Of a DNA stretch of 64,000 nt, positions 1 through 12,894 are shown piece after piece. Origin of the DNA: Brachionus plicatilis (lineage: Eukaryota > Rotifera > Eurotatoria > Ploima > Brachionidae). The stretch covers positions 1,124,361-1,188,360 of the forward strand of contig QEOQ01000226.1 of NCBI GenBank assembly GCA_010279815.1, given 5' to 3'. Under the pieces are notes generated by a model, which had not been told where the DNA came from, made no database searches, and worked only from the letters and a program-made list of their open reading frames with translations. Numbering within the stretch: the stretch's first letter is position 1; every line of letters starts with the position of its first letter. A program made the position numbers and the translations under genes.

Positions 1-6
1 GTTCAC

Positions 7-316
7 CTTTTACATAGGATACATCCTGTATGCATTTCATTATTATAGACCAAGTTCAGCCAAAAAAATTTTCCAAATTTCTTTTGAAATTTCGGCACAA
101 TTGTTTTTTTGTTTTGCTTTCTGAAATTAGTTGGTCCATTAGTGGCATAATTGTGGTTACTTAATTCTTCTTCTTCATGATCTTTATTTAATTCAATATT
201 TTTATTTCTAGAGAGGATTTTTTTAATTTCAATCATTTTTGTTCGAAACTCAAGAGAAATCTGATTGAGCACTGAGAATTTGAACATGCGATTTGTATTA
301 TTTGAAAACAAAATAT
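7..316 (-). CDS. Exon of a protein with a hAT/BED-like Cys motif, partial at left edge
   Basis: Minus-strand open frame of about 102 codons. The first ATG is at 287-285 (MFKFSVLNQ...). A TTTTTAG acceptor ends at 317, so this may be an internal exon or the 5' end after trans-splicing. The frame is acidic and polar, then ends in a basic/aromatic stretch KFQKKFGKFFWLNLVYNN followed by MHTGCILCK. Aromatic-rich segment plus CxxC resembles the N-terminal TTF/BED-like finger of hAT-derived proteins of the ZNF862/ZMYM type. This is family resemblance by eye only. The frame reaches a stop at 3-5, but a good donor (AAAAG|GTGAAC) lies at 7/6, so the gene probably continues off the window to the left. 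Confidence 0.45.
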
Positions 317-3300
317 CTAAAAATTGTTATATAGATTTTATATTTGAGTGGTGAAATCAGAAAATATTTACTGTCCTTGCCTTGGTAATTTTGAAAATTT
401 AGCAGATTTAATTGATCTTTTTATAAAAAAAAACAAAAAACCAAAACTTTTTTTTTTGTCTTGTAATAGTTTCAAATTTTTGTTCACTTATATTTCCGTA
501 CTTTTATTACCAAAATTAATCTACACAAGACCGAAAGGGAAGCTAATGACCATTCCAAACATCTCGGGTCTCTCGTCCAACTCAGTCCAAATAAATCCGG
601 ACTTAAAATTCGTTAGGCTTTAGAGGCATGCAATAATTTAAATGATTCAGGTTAAGTTGATTCAGAAATTCAAATTCATTACTTGTATATTCATTCATTC
701 AAACAAAACTAATTTTATTTTTTTACTCAAACAAATTATAAATTATAAAACATTCAATTTTTTGTTTTTAAAAGTAAATTATATTAAAAAAAATTAAAAA
801 AATTTAAGCCTTTTAAGTTCCAATAAAAGGGGACATTTTAAAATCTTAAATATGAAAATAAAATTGGCATAACATTTCAAGTATCTGCCTAGGAAAAAAT
901 ATATTTTTTTAGTAAAAATTGCTGTTAAATTAATTTTTTTTCTCATTTTTTACATAGTGTAAATATTAGTGATTGGAAATTTGAATGAATTATAAGTATG
1001 ACAAAGCTTTCTATAAAAAAAAATCACAAATCATACGAAAGAAATTAAAAAAAAAAATTTTTCAAATATAATTTGAAAATTAAAATTAAAAACGCTAAAA
1101 TAAAGACGATTTCGGATTGATTTTTGTTTAAAGACAATGATTCTGTAATGCATATGTAACGTCTGCTCTTCTATGACACCTGCTTAATTCTTATTAATAA
1201 AAAAATAAATATTTTTTTTAATTTTTCATAATATTTTAAGCAATTATCAATTATTTCAAGATTGACAATATTTCCGATTAAAACACTGTAATTTATAGTC
1301 TAATTGAAATTACAGTCCGATGATCATAGGCAAAGTAAATGTATTTTTCAATTTTCAATTTGCTATTCTTTGGTTAAACAAGGTTGATTATATTTTTCAA
1401 TTTTTTATTTCAAATTTTTTGGAACTTTTGAGGTATTGTGAAATTCTAATGCAGATCAAACAAAATTTTTTTTTATTTTTCAATGATTTAAAATTAAAGT
1501 AAATAAAAAACCATTAAAAAAAATGCTGCAACATATTTTTAACCTAAAAAATAATTTTTATTTTCTTTTTTTTAGCAAATAAAATCAAAAATCAATTTGA
1601 ATCTTACTTTTATTTTATTTTTTGTCTTTTTTTACATTAGAAAAATTATTTTAGGAAAAAATGTGCAACAAAGTATATTGCACTATGTTGCAGTATTTTT
1701 TAAAATATTTTTCATTATTTTAATTTTAATTTATTAAGAAATTAAAAATTTTTGATAAACTTATATTTGAATTTCACAATACAGAGCTCTCTGATAAAAC
1801 TTTTCCTACAAAAAATTCTCGACAATTTGTAAAAATGGATATTTTTTCCACGATTCTACTTCTTTTTTGTTAGAAATCAATATCAATCCAATTCTTTTAT
1901 GTTTCTGTCGCTAAAAAGTTTTTCCTCGATTCAAAATGAGCCTTATTAATTCTAACACCTAGAATGATAAAGGTTCCTAGAGACACAAATCAGACATTAG
2001 CCGAAGTCATTGATTATTTTGGTGCTAGTGAATATTTTTAGCGATTTATTATTAATGCTTTTTAATTGCTAATTTTTAAAATAGTCAAAAGTGTTAACAA
2101 AAAAAAATTAAATGTAAAAGAGATTAAAAAAATTGAGTTGTTGTTATTTTAAATTTTAGCAAAATTTAAAAAAAAATTGTGTTTCAAATGAGCATTGTTG
2201 TTATATTTTTGTTATTTTCTTTTTTTTAAAATTTACTAGTGATTTTTGCTCATTCATTTAATTAAATAAAAGATCAATTTTTGGCTTTACAAATTCGATT
2301 AGACTTTTAGATGATAAATTTAATTAGTTCATTGAAGTGAAATTTTTCAAAATAATTTTTTTAGGTTCAACTGTTTGCTAAAATCTTAAAAAAATTTTTT
2401 TTGAATATTTGATTTTCTCATTTCACTGTTTACTTTTAATTATTTTTAATTTTGCTTTAGAAAAAAATATAATTCATTAAATCAATAGCTTAAGGAAAAG
2501 AAAACGAATTTTATTTAAATTTTTGGTTCCTTTTTTCTAGTAATGCCACAATTTCGATTAATCACCAATTTAAAAATCAAAACTATTCATTTCAATGTCC
2601 ATTAATTAAAAAAATTTAATTTAATTTTCGCATAATTAAATAAAAAGCTGCAAAAAGTGGTGCCGAAGTTTTAGAAATTTTAATAATTCTAAAATAATAA
2701 TATTCATTTTTTCTCAAAGGCAATTAAAAAAAAGCTAATATTTTTCGTTAACCAGAAATTAAATTCTTAGGCCCGAAAACAGGTAATTATCAATTTAAGA
2801 GTATTTATACGATTCAGCAAGAAAAATCTCAATGAACACTCAGCCAAAAAAGCTTTTAAGAAAGAGCAATTAAGTTTATGGTAAAAAATTGCAGTGCCAC
2901 TAGGATAAATTATTGGTTTCATGTCATGTTGAATAGAAATTACAATTGTCTCAATTTTTAAAATAGCAAAAAAATGATTTTAAATTATTGTAAAATGAAC
3001 AGATGTCTTTTAAATAAAAATTTAAATCATAATAAATTTTCTAAATTTATCGCAATATATTTATTTTTGGAAATAAAATTTTGCGTGATATAAATGGATT
3101 GTAGCACTAATTTTGTATTTAGATTTTATCTTAATGTTTTGTTGTTGAAGCGGAGAAAAAATCGAAAATTTTTACTTTCGAAAAATCCAATGGGTGATTT
3201 GAACAATTCGAAAGAGAGAGAGAGAGAGATTATTTTACCTTGACAAATATCGATTTTTATGCTCTTTAAAATCTTACGGTAATTAGATTTTTTTCATATT

Positions 3301-4400
3301 AATGTGATTGATAATTAAATTCAAATCGCAATATTGATTTGAAGAGGTACAAAAAATAATTTAATTAGGATTGATGCAGGATAATTAAATTCAAAATTCT
3401 TAATACTATTGTAAAATTTATGATTTAAGTTTGCTCTAGAGTGATTTATATTTAAATGAAAGCATTGTCAGATAGATTGAAACCAATTTTTATAAAATAG
3501 TTTTGGGGTACTCCAGGGTTGGTTCGAATGGCTGGAACCTTTTTTCCGCCCTCTTGCCTGGTTTTTACTGATTTATTTTTGTGAAGAAAAAATTAAAGAT
3601 TTTCGGTGATCCAAGAGAATTCGACTGGTGATTGAAATTGATGTTTTTTCATAATTAATGTAGCCTTTTCAAATTTATTTTTGTTGGCTAAATTTTTTTA
3701 ACTAAAATTTATAGTATGTTTATCCAACCTGTTCACAAAAGAGACAGAACTAATTTAAAAGTAGCTTTAACTTTAATTTTTTTCGCCCGCATAGTGAATG
3801 ATTGCATGAAAAATTTGTTTCTTATTGAATATTCTAATAAAATATTTTTAAAAAAATAAGTGAATAAACTTTATTTAAATCAAGTTCAATTGATCCGAAT
3901 GGAAGGTTGGGACTCAACGAATGGCTCGATTAGTTGAGTATGAATTAATGAAACATATTTTTTTCATATAGTGCCATCATCAGGTTTTATAAAGCTTAAT
4001 TTTGTCAAATTAAATAAATGATAAAGAATTTTTTTTTTTAATTTTTTGGCAGACAGATCTAAAAATTTAAAATACTTTACAAAAAAAATTACGATTTGTT
4101 TTTTATTTTTCTAACTAATCAAATAAATATTTCAAGGCAACAAAAAAATTAGATAGCTATAATAAAATATTTGCAGGTTAAGATAAAGAAAGCGCTAAGT
4201 AAAATTAAAGACATTGGATTTTTTGATTTTATTTTAATTTATCTTTTGTCTCACACAATTGCGTATTATTAATTTTTTTAAGTAGAGAAAAACTTTTTCA
4301 CTATAGATGATGATGTTCTATGAGTGCTACCTTTTGAAAAGGTAGCACTCATTCTATACAGCCTGAGGTTTACTCCCAATCTATTTAATTAAAAATAAAA
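317..4400. other. Intergenic AT-rich stretch with MITE remnants
   Basis: No convincing gene. 620-960 resembles the right half of the hAT-like MITE complete at 24658-25197 (same order of motifs, including an AAGGGACATTTTAAAAT block). 1665-1790 has the ACAAAGTATATTGCACTATGTTGCAG and TTTCACAATAC motifs of another small MITE also seen near 53.03-53.15 kb. A short (GA)n run lies at about 3210-3232. 3500-3565 and 3890-3925 are two less AT-rich patches sharing TTCGAATGGCTGG-like words. A perfect 16-bp hairpin is at 4320-4352. Confidence 0.5.
4320..4352. repeat. Perfect hairpin, 16-bp arms
   Basis: ATGAGTGCTACCTTTT, one G, then its exact reverse complement. It lies about 50 bp beyond the stop codon of the minus-strand terminal exon at 4401-4582, so it falls in that gene's 3' flank. 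Possible roles are a 3'UTR stem or a tiny MITE; nothing decides between them. Confidence 0.6.
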
Positions 4401-4582
4401 TTAGAAAAAATTATTTTGTCCCACGAGAGCTTTCAATGCTTTGGCTGGGCGACCACCTTTTCTTTCTTTCCCCGATTGAAGCATTTTTGTCAAATGCTGC
4501 GCCAACCAACTAGAAGTTCCTGTACGAAGTAATCTGTATTTATGGTCTACTATGGAGCGACCAGTACTTGACAATTTCTTAG
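4401..4582 (-). CDS. Terminal exon of an unidentified minus-strand gene
   Basis: A TTTTTAG acceptor is followed by 2 nt completing a codon, 59 sense codons and TAA at 4403-4401. The encoded tail runs KKLSSTGRSIVDHKYRLL... ...SGKERKGGRPAKALKALV and ends GQNNFF. The patch is markedly richer in G+C than its surroundings and uses varied codons, as real exons here do. It is basic with an RP-AK 'hook-like' segment but I do not recognise the family. The preceding exon must end in phase 1. Candidates further upstream on the same strand are at 5477-5556, 15646-15738, 15770-15852, 18722-18758 and 19652-19741, but the chain is not complete. Confidence 0.55.
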
Positions 4583-5476
4583 CTAAAAATCAAAATTTTT
4601 TTAAAGCTAATTGTTCTCAAAGTATATTTTTATCTTTGCTTACTTTATTATGAAAAAAAATATTTAAGATAAACATGAATATTTTCCTCTATGAACAAAG
4701 CTTTTTTTAAAACATACTATTATCAAAAATAAACACAATAAATTTAAATTAATTTTTTTAGAGAATTTTTATTTTTGAGAAAAAAATAGAGATAATTTAG
4801 TGTTAACAAAATAGAGAATTGATGATGATTCTATAATTTTTTCAATTTTTTTAATCAATAAATAAGTAATTTATTGTTAAGGACATAAAATCTTTAAAAA
4901 AAATTGATATTAAAGAAAGTAAATTAGTCATTCTCTGTTGTAATTTTTCTATATCATGTAAATTCTCTATTTTTTTTCTCTTTTTTTTACATTTTCTATT
5001 TTTGTCTTCTCTAATTATTTTTCTCTATTTTATTTTCTCTCTATTATGATAGTTCACCATAAAAAATATCTTAAGCGTATTTTTTCAATTTTTACTGAGA
5101 GGTTCATTATTTGATTTTGGTGGCTTTTCTCTCTTTTTGACCTGAACAAGTTATCTTGCTATTTCCTCTAAATTTAATGATAAAAATTAAAGGTTTATCA
5201 TTAGAAATGCTTTCTTTAAAACCTACCTGTTATGTGACCAACAATGGTCACTTTTTATGTGACCAGCGATTATGTGATCAGATAAAGTCATGTAATATAA
5301 ATTGTGACCAGTATGATAAAAAAGGCTATATTTTTTTATATATATTTTTTTTATAATCGAATTGAATTATAGTTTAAATGAAAAAAAATATTAATCTAGT
5401 CTAGTCTAGTTTTAATCTAAAATAATTTAATAAAGTTTAGGAGTACCAATTTTTCAATAAACAGGATTCTTTTTAC
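4583..5476. other. Intron-like AT-rich stretch
   Basis: Nothing gene-like. 5225-5315 carries several TGTGACCAG/TGTGATCAG words in both orientations and looks like a small decayed inverted-repeat element. Similar TGTGACCAG words recur at 5750-5780, possibly the other end. Confidence 0.35.
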
Positions 5477-5556
5477 CACACAAAATTTTTTTTTAACTTC
5501 AATTTCCGTTGCTTCACTGTGAACGACTGATTCTTGTGATTTTAACAGACAATATT
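5477..5556 (-). CDS. Candidate internal exon, unidentified
   Basis: Minus-strand frame bounded by an AAATGCAG acceptor and a good donor, GTG|GTAAAAAG. It would encode 26 codons, YCLLKSQESVVHSEATEIEV then KKKFCV. Amino-acid content is exon-like. The upstream frame stays open to about 5620, so the 5' boundary is uncertain. It ends in phase 0 while the exon at 4401-4582 needs phase 1, so they cannot be joined directly; another exon would have to lie between them, or this is a chance frame. Confidence 0.25.
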
Positions 5557-8500
5557 CTGCATTTTTAAATGCAAATAATTTTTGAGAGTTTTTATTAATA
5601 TTTAAATTTTTCCCTAATTTCAAACAAATTATAAAAAAAATTTCAAGTTTTACATTTAAAAATAATTTTAAAAATTTAATTTTTTTCTTTTATTTATTAA
5701 GATTTAACAAAATATTTGTTGTAATACATGTGATTAGTTATAAATTTTGCTGACCAGGATATTTTTACTTGTGACCAGATAGAAGAAGTTACAGGACAAA
5801 TTAAAACTAACTTTGTACGCATTTTGTTCCTCGACTCTTCTTCAACTATTCCAGTGGGGAAAGGAAAAATCGAGGAAAAGAAATGTACAACTTACAGGTG
5901 AGACCTCAATTTTGAATAACTTAAATAATCAAAAATAATTTATTTTACTTATTTTCTTAATTAAATACTTTTTACGCATAATATAATGCACAATTGTCAA
6001 AGCAAGGTAGAATAAAGCTTTTAAAGAAAAGAAGTTTTACGTTAAATGGAAGATAGAGATTAAAACATTTACAGTGCTAAGAATATTTGACGATAATTTA
6101 CAAAAATTAAAGTTATTGTAGACAGAAAGATTAATTTTACGGTAAATTACGCTAGTTTGCGCAAAATTTCAGATTTTCAAAAATGTCAGAAAAGACTAGA
6201 TTTTTGCTATATTTTGAAATTTTACATTATAATATAATTTGTCGTAAAATTACTCAAAAATCATGTGTCATATCACTAGTGTATTTCTTAGTACCAAGAC
6301 AAGCTCTTTAAAATAAACAGAAGTCTGCCGCAATTATTGTTCAAGCAACCTAATATATTTTTATTATATGAACTAAAAGTAAAATGTTTTAAGAAATCAT
6401 CGTCACATAGCCCTTATTTACATATTTTTTTGGAGACTAATTGGATTTAAATGGAAAAAATAAAAATTTAATTGAAATATCTATATTTTTATGTTGCAAA
6501 AGCGACAAACTTAAGCTCAAGGTGTAAAAAAAATAGCATTTTATTTGATTTTTTTAAAAGATGTAATAAAATTATTATTTAATAAGATAAAAATTTTGTG
6601 TTCTAATTTAATGTAATAATCGTGATCGTATTTTTTTTTGTTCATAAAATTTACAATGAAAATTTTTATCACAAAAAATATGATCTAAAGTTCATAAAAT
6701 TAAGAAAATTCATTTTTCGAGTAAAATTTGTGATCTATAGATCATCAAATTGACAAGGCCAATAATTTTAAATTCATTTTTAGCCAAATTGAATAACAAA
6801 GCATCAAAAGTTGGCATCTTAAAAGATGATGATCTCAAAAAAACTTACAAAAAATTAGTTGATACATTTAAATATTAAAATCGATTTTTTCAATTTTTTT
6901 TTTTATTTTCTATATCTACATTTCATGTAAAGCATGTTACTTTACAATTATTTAGATTAAATCAAAGATTAAGTTTAATATCTTATGATTAACTTTTTGA
7001 ATTGAAATGATATTTTGTATTGATCATCAACTTCAAGATGCCGTCTATTCGAAAAATTTTTAAAAACTGAAATTTATTAAATTGTAGATTAAAATTTTAG
7101 CATAGTGTTATTGATCAGAAAATTTAACTACCAAAACAACTCAAGTAAATTTTCCAAATCAAGTCTCAAACATTTGGCATCAAAAATCAGATATTCAAAT
7201 AGACTTAAATTGACTAAAATTTATACTTTTTAAATTTTTAAAAAATTTCATTATAATTTTTTTATTTGTTTTATTTTACTTACTGGAACTTGGGCTAACT
7301 GACTGAATTTCTAACTAACTAAAGACCAGAAAAATAAAAAATTAAATTGAACATCTTATTTTTTTTTTATATTCTTCAAGTTGCCAAAAATTAACCAAAC
7401 ATAAAATCAATATAGAAATACTAAAAAAAATGTTTTTAAAAACTTAACAAAATGATTTGCGATCAAAATTTTATGCGATTTAAACTCGAAAAATTTATTT
7501 TAAAAATCCAAAGAAGTCGTCAATAAAATGATATCTTCGAATTAGTTTAAAAAGTAAAGTTCTTTTCAATTGAGTTCTTTCCAAATAAGTTATTTGTTTT
7601 ACTTTATAATAAACTCATTACTTTAAACACAATGTTTTCGAGTAACTTTCATTCAATATATGAAAGTAATGTGTAGAAAATTTAATATTTATTTTTCCTG
7701 CTTGGGAGCATTTTCGATTAAAAATGCATTGGCAAATAATGTAATTTTAATCAAAATTTTGGCAATAGAAAAATAGCTTTTTTGTCAAGTAATTAGAATA
7801 GGATTAATTATTTATTTTTATTATTTTATTTTACATTTGGATTCAATTTAAATTCTTTATTCTCCATTCGTTTAACTAAAAGGAATAATGAATTTTGTAT
7901 TTTCAAAAATTTTACTACATAAAATGATAATGTAGAGCAAAGGCAGAAATGCGGGTCCTATTTAAATATTGGCCCACACTTTTTTCAAAGCGAAAATATT
8001 CAAATTTTAATATACCATTTAGTTAGAAATACTAATTATATAACGCAATATAAGGTCAATTTCCACTTAAGTCAAAATTTGTAAAGTTTTTCAACGATTG
8101 AATTTAAATTTAAATCTAAATGAATTATTTAAAGGTTAAAAAAAGAATTTCCAATATTTTTTTCAAATTTTCAAATAAAAATTTTTTTCCATTTCATTAA
8201 AGAGTTCAATTTCAAATATGAAAATGCTTGAAATATTGACTTAAAATTATTTTTTTATTTGAAACTGAAAAACTGAAAAATATTTGAAATATCTGAAACA
8301 TGCAGAGTTGTTTAAAAGTCCCAAAAAAAAGTCAAAGTCATTAAAAAAAAAGTCCTAGTCCGGACCTGGACTTGACTTGAGAGTTGTGACTTTTAAACAA
8401 CTCTGGAAACATGGCACTATTTTAATGTTATTTCAACAGTGGATAAATTTTGTAATTCAAACACAAAAAATTAATCCCTATGTCAATATTTTTTTAATCA

Positions 8501-10493
8501 AAATTTTTTAAATAGATTGCTTAATTTCAGTTATTTATTTTTACTCGTTATTTCGAGACTAAACTGGGTTTCGTTATATCAGGGATCAACTGTAGATAAG
8601 TATTATTAATAAAAAGATAATTTGATCATAATAAATTATTTCGGATTACTCTTTCTATTTTGAAAAAAAATATTAAGAGTTTGCTTCAACTAACTTTTTT
8701 TCATTAATTAACTTTTAAAGAAAACAAGCAAAAATTCATTGAGTCAGTAGCAGAAAATTCTAATTGTATCATCTGATGAAATAAAAAACTGATGATCTTT
8801 AATTTTAATTTCTTAGGTACTCTTAATGAATTTTTTTTAGGCAAAAAATTGGTTCCAAACTCTTATCTAGCTCTTCTTGTAAATTACAAACATAAAAATT
8901 TATATGTGGGTAAACTTTGGCATTGTGAAATTTGTTAAAAAGCTACCAGCACAAAAATGAAAAAATTTTTTAACTATTTTTCTATATGTCAAAAACTTAT
9001 TGTGACAATTTTTGTTTTACCGACTGCGCAAGTCTACAAAAGCTGCGCAAATTGATTGCATTTTATTTTTAATACTTTTAAAAAGGGTAATTTTGCAGAA
9101 CAAGTTTTTGACATTTAGAACAAAAGTTAAAATATTTTTGTACTGAAAGTTTTATATGAAATTTCACAATGCCGAAGACTTAAAACAATTAATCATTTGG
9201 CAAATTTAGGTTTCAGATCAAATTATAAGATCGAAACAATAATTGAAAATTTCAAAACTTAATTAATCTAATGATTTTGGTTTTTTTTTAAAAATAAACA
9301 CTTAACATTACTGGACATGTTTTGTCTAATAATGGTTCAATATCAGATTAACATCGAAATGATTGACCATTAAATTTTTTTGTATTTAAAAGTTTTAATT
9401 AAAATATTTAAATTGAATGAGAAAGCAAATTTCAAAAAAAAATTTTCCGTTTAAAAAAAAACGAAAATTGTTAAATGTTTTATCATCTATGAAAAAATGA
9501 GAAATAAGTTCGAATGAATTAGCAAAGCTTTGGTCCTATTTACAAGACCTATAGATGCTAAAACTTAAATTTTTGAAAAATGAATCACTTTTTACTTCAT
9601 TAAATTTTTGATCTAAAAGCAAATTATGACTTTGCAAAATGTATTGCTAATTTAATTTAATATAATTGAGTTGAATGATAATGAAGGGAAAAAATTATTA
9701 TAAACTCAAGTGCTAGAATGAAAAGTTTTTTAATTTCCTTTTTAAATAACAAATAAACATTGACTTTTTCAATAGCTAAAAAATAAAAAAAATGTATCTT
9801 TTGTGAGAAATAGAATGCTATTTGAGGATGAATAAATTTTGATTTTGTAAAAAAAAACACAGAAACTCGAAATTAATTTACTGAAATTTCAAAAATTTAT
9901 TCAGAGTGAACTGAGAACCTTGATTGATAAATTCAATTAAGAGTCAAAATGAATATGAAGCTTTTTGGAATATTTAATCAGGAAGCTATGAAATAAATTA
10001 GGAGCCCAAATGCTTATAGTAAAGTTTTTTCAGAGCAACATTGAAGAAAAACATTTGGAGTTTCAATTTTTTTAAAATCTTTTAGTTCATTAAACTTTAA
10101 TGAATCATGCAATGATTTGAATAATTCATGATGAATTTTTGATTAAATTCGGGAGACCGGATTTTGCCGATCCAAAACTCAATGAAAAACATTTAATATC
10201 GACTTTTTTGGCAAAAATTTAATAAACTCTTTAAATAATTGAAATAAATTTTTTTTAGTTGTTGTTCAGCAAACGACATCAAGTATGCTAAAATTAAAAA
10301 ATTTTGTTTAAAAAAACAAAAATAACATTAGCAAATGACATATTTTCAAATAAAAAAAAATATGAAAAACTTTTTTATCGATTTTTTATTTTTCCTTTGT
10401 TAGTTAGTTATTTAAGAGAAGGGAAATTTTTTTTTATTTAAATTTTCTTTTAAATTGTTTAGATTAAACAGCAAATAAAATAGGCTTAAAACA
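5557..10493. other. Transposon-debris region
   Basis: No coding exon seen. 5806-5890 is a dispersed repeat (TGTACGCATTTTGT then CCTCGACTCTTCTTC) that recurs inverted at about 27920-28025. 6814-7043 is half of the GGCATCTTGAAG foldback family. 8303-8405 is a complete hAT-like MITE (own entry). 8540-8595 is one end of a pogo/mariner-like repeat (GGGATCAACTGTA preceded by CGTTATATC). 8920-9180 is a diverged member of the CATTGTGAA...TTCACAATGCC family. 9200-9480 is the left half of the GGCAAATTGAAG hAT-like MITE. Confidence 0.45.
8303..8405. mobile_element. hAT-like MITE, CAGAGTTG family, 8-bp TSD
   Basis: Inverted ends CAGAGTTGTTTAAAAGTC / GACTTTTAAACAACTCTG. It is flanked by a perfect 8-bp direct repeat GAAACATG at 8295-8302 and 8406-8413. 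An 8-bp duplication plus CAGAG ends is the hAT signature. Other members in this window are at 12610, 36245, 41000, 49393, 55829 and 56240. Confidence 0.8.
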
Positions 10494-10537
10494 ATGGAAC
10501 GCAAATGGAGCGAACAAAGAAACTCGATATCAAATTT
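10494..10537 (+). CDS. Candidate first coding exon, unidentified plus-strand gene
   Basis: ATG in a good context (AAACAATGG) opens 14 codons, MERKWSEQRNSISN, then meets a consensus donor TT|GTAAGTATTTT. A GTTTAG acceptor lies 36 nt upstream and could be a trans-splice or 5'UTR intron site. The exon would end in phase 2. Possible partners on this strand are 14736-14798 and the terminal exon 17696-17815, but no complete chain could be built and the protein is unknown. Confidence 0.35.
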
Positions 10538-12609
10538 GTAAGTATTTTTTTCTTAAATATTCTCGAAGTGACAATTGGATTAATTTAAACTTCGTTTAAT
10601 TGAGCCGATAAAGCTGCTTTTGAGAATTAACAAAAAAAAACTTTTATTCACAAGATTTAGTTATTATCAAGTGATTTTTTTTTTCAATTTCAATATGCAA
10701 AAAATAATTTATTTACCGAGGGAAGTAAATTTTAATATTTTTTTGATCCGCAAAACACCTTAAATATTAAAAGTCGTATCATAGCTTAAAACTAAATCAA
10801 ATCTTTAAATCTTTAAATTTAAAAAATAATCTAAATCTAAATCGCCCGTTGATCTAAAACTACTTAGGATAATATTTGCCAATTATTCTATTAAAATAAA
10901 AATATATTCCGTGGCCTTAATTTCAGTATTTTTTACAAATACGTGACAAAAATTATAATGCAGTCCAGTGAGTAAATCCTACGTAAAGAAATGATTACTC
11001 TAGGGAATAAAAAAATCGATTGAAAAAAATTAAAGCTAATTATTTGACCAAAATGAACAGCCACTGGTGGTCTTCTTTTTTAAATTTAAATTGAAAAATT
11101 TAACCAAAATTTTATTTTTACCTTGTTCATTATAAATAATTTTACTAGCGCAATTTTTTTTATTAAATTTTTTATTTAATATTTTCAAAGTTTTTCAATT
11201 TAAATTGAATTTAAAATCTGAAAATAAACTATTTTTTAAAATCGATTAAAAATTAAAAATAAATTACAACAATTTACTTTAATTTCGGTAATTTGAAAAA
11301 ATTCCAGGGATAACCGTAAAAAAAAAATTCCAAAATTAATTGAATATTCAATCATTTTGATTTTAAATAAATGAAAAAATATTGGATTTTTTTGTAAAAT
11401 TTAGAAAATATTCGTAAAATAAAGTTATTTTGTAGTAAAAAATTCAAAAATTTTTTAAATTAAGTTAAATTTTTTTTAATACAAATTAAGATTTTACATT
11501 AAATTTTTTTAGTTTAAATTGAAAATGTCTTTAAAAAAATGAATACTCGAGTATTATTGTTTTAATTAAAGAAAAAAAAATTACAAGAGCGAAAATTTAT
11601 TTTATTAATTCAGAAACAGCTTTTTTATTAAAAGGAATAGTTTCTATAAAATGCTTAATGCTTTAGCGACTCTTTTTAATTCGAAAACATGTGTCTGAAA
11701 AATTCTGCAAAGTAGCAGCTCAGTTTTTTAGAATACATTTTAATGGCGCGAAAATTGCAGAGTATTTTTGCAGATCTTTTTTGCTGCATAACAAATTTGG
11801 CTTAAATTAAGCATTTTACAGAATTGAATTATCTGTTTTAGCAAAAGGGTTATTTAATTTATTATGATTTGAAACGAACTTCACAACCCGAGTGTTTGTT
11901 CCCGGAAGCCGAAAAATTTTTAAATGTAAAATTTTATAAATTTGTTTATTTTCAATACAGATTTCTTTGATTTTCGTTTAAAGCACTTCAAAATTTAATA
12001 TTCATAATTCTATTTAAAAATCTATTAAATTATACTTAAATATTTCAATGATTAAATTTTTTGAGTTATTTTCAAATCAAATATTTTATAAAAATTAAAT
12101 TAAACAAGTGTAAATTGGTCTTTGAAGTGTTAAAAAAGCTTAAGATTTACCTAAAATTAAAAAAAGATTGAGAGAAAATCTCTTGATATACAGTGGTACT
12201 GAAATTTGACTTGTATTGCGTAAGAATTTGTGAATTACATGAATCCAAATTTCGTTTCTTTTAAAAAATTCAATTCTAAATTTTATTAAAAAATTTAAAT
12301 CAATTTGTTGTGGTTAAATGTCTTTAAAATTGGAAATAAAATTAGAAAAATTGGCTGAATAGTTAATCTATTGAAAAATAAATAAACTTAAAATTTTAAT
12401 TTCTTGTTTTAAACCTTGATTATGTACATTAAAATGTTTACAGAATTTTTCTGTATATTAAAAGTATGTTAAATTAAAAAATCTTTAAAAATTAATAAAA
12501 AATATTTTTTCTTTAAAATAAAGGAAGTTCAAACTTGCAAAATAATTATTCGGTATGGACCATTTCATCTTCATAATCACACTCACTCGGAAAGTTATAC
12601 ATATATATA

Positions 12610-12703
12610 CAGAGTTGTTTAAAAGTCCCAAAAAAAAGTCCAACTCATTTTTTTTTCCAAAGTCCGGACTTGGAATCTTTTTTGGGACTTTTAAACCGCT
12701 CTG
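12610..12703. mobile_element. hAT-like MITE, CAGAGTTG family
   Basis: Ends CAGAGTTGTTTAAAAGTC and GACTTTTAAACCGCTCTG surround a 94-bp hairpin containing AAGTCCGGACTT. The flanks are TATATATA on both sides, an 8-bp direct repeat (though within a TA run). Same family as 8303-8405. Confidence 0.75.
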
Positions 12704-12894
12704 TATATATATTATTTTCTGACTATTCAGCTCAGTAATGAATTGAATTTATTTGATCAATAGTCTTATCTTTTTAGATGTAAATAGCAAAATATTGTTC
12801 TTTAAAAATAGTGTAAAGTTTTTGCCTCATTGTTGGGTGTATACTTAATTTTAATGAGATTAATGAGCGATTTCACTTAGTATATCTTATTGTA

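Noticed and set aside
348..623. Plus-strand open frame ending SGLSSNSVQINPDLKFVRL
   Set aside because: The less AT-rich part (530-623) is also open on the reverse strand with an equally protein-like reading, and lies next to MITE sequence. No start or domain; not supportable as a gene.
1320..1502. 60-codon plus-strand frame
   Set aside because: Phe/Asn/Leu/Lys-rich translation of A/T noise, no splice signals or homology.
3205..3232. (GA)n microsatellite
   Set aside because: Very short run, ordinary simple repeat.
5156..5356. 66-codon frame with repeated CDQ residues
   Set aside because: The repetition comes from TGTGACCAG words of a decayed repeat, not from a protein.
9657..9860. 67-codon minus-strand frame
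   Set aside because: Low-complexity Phe/Ile/Lys composition and no signals.
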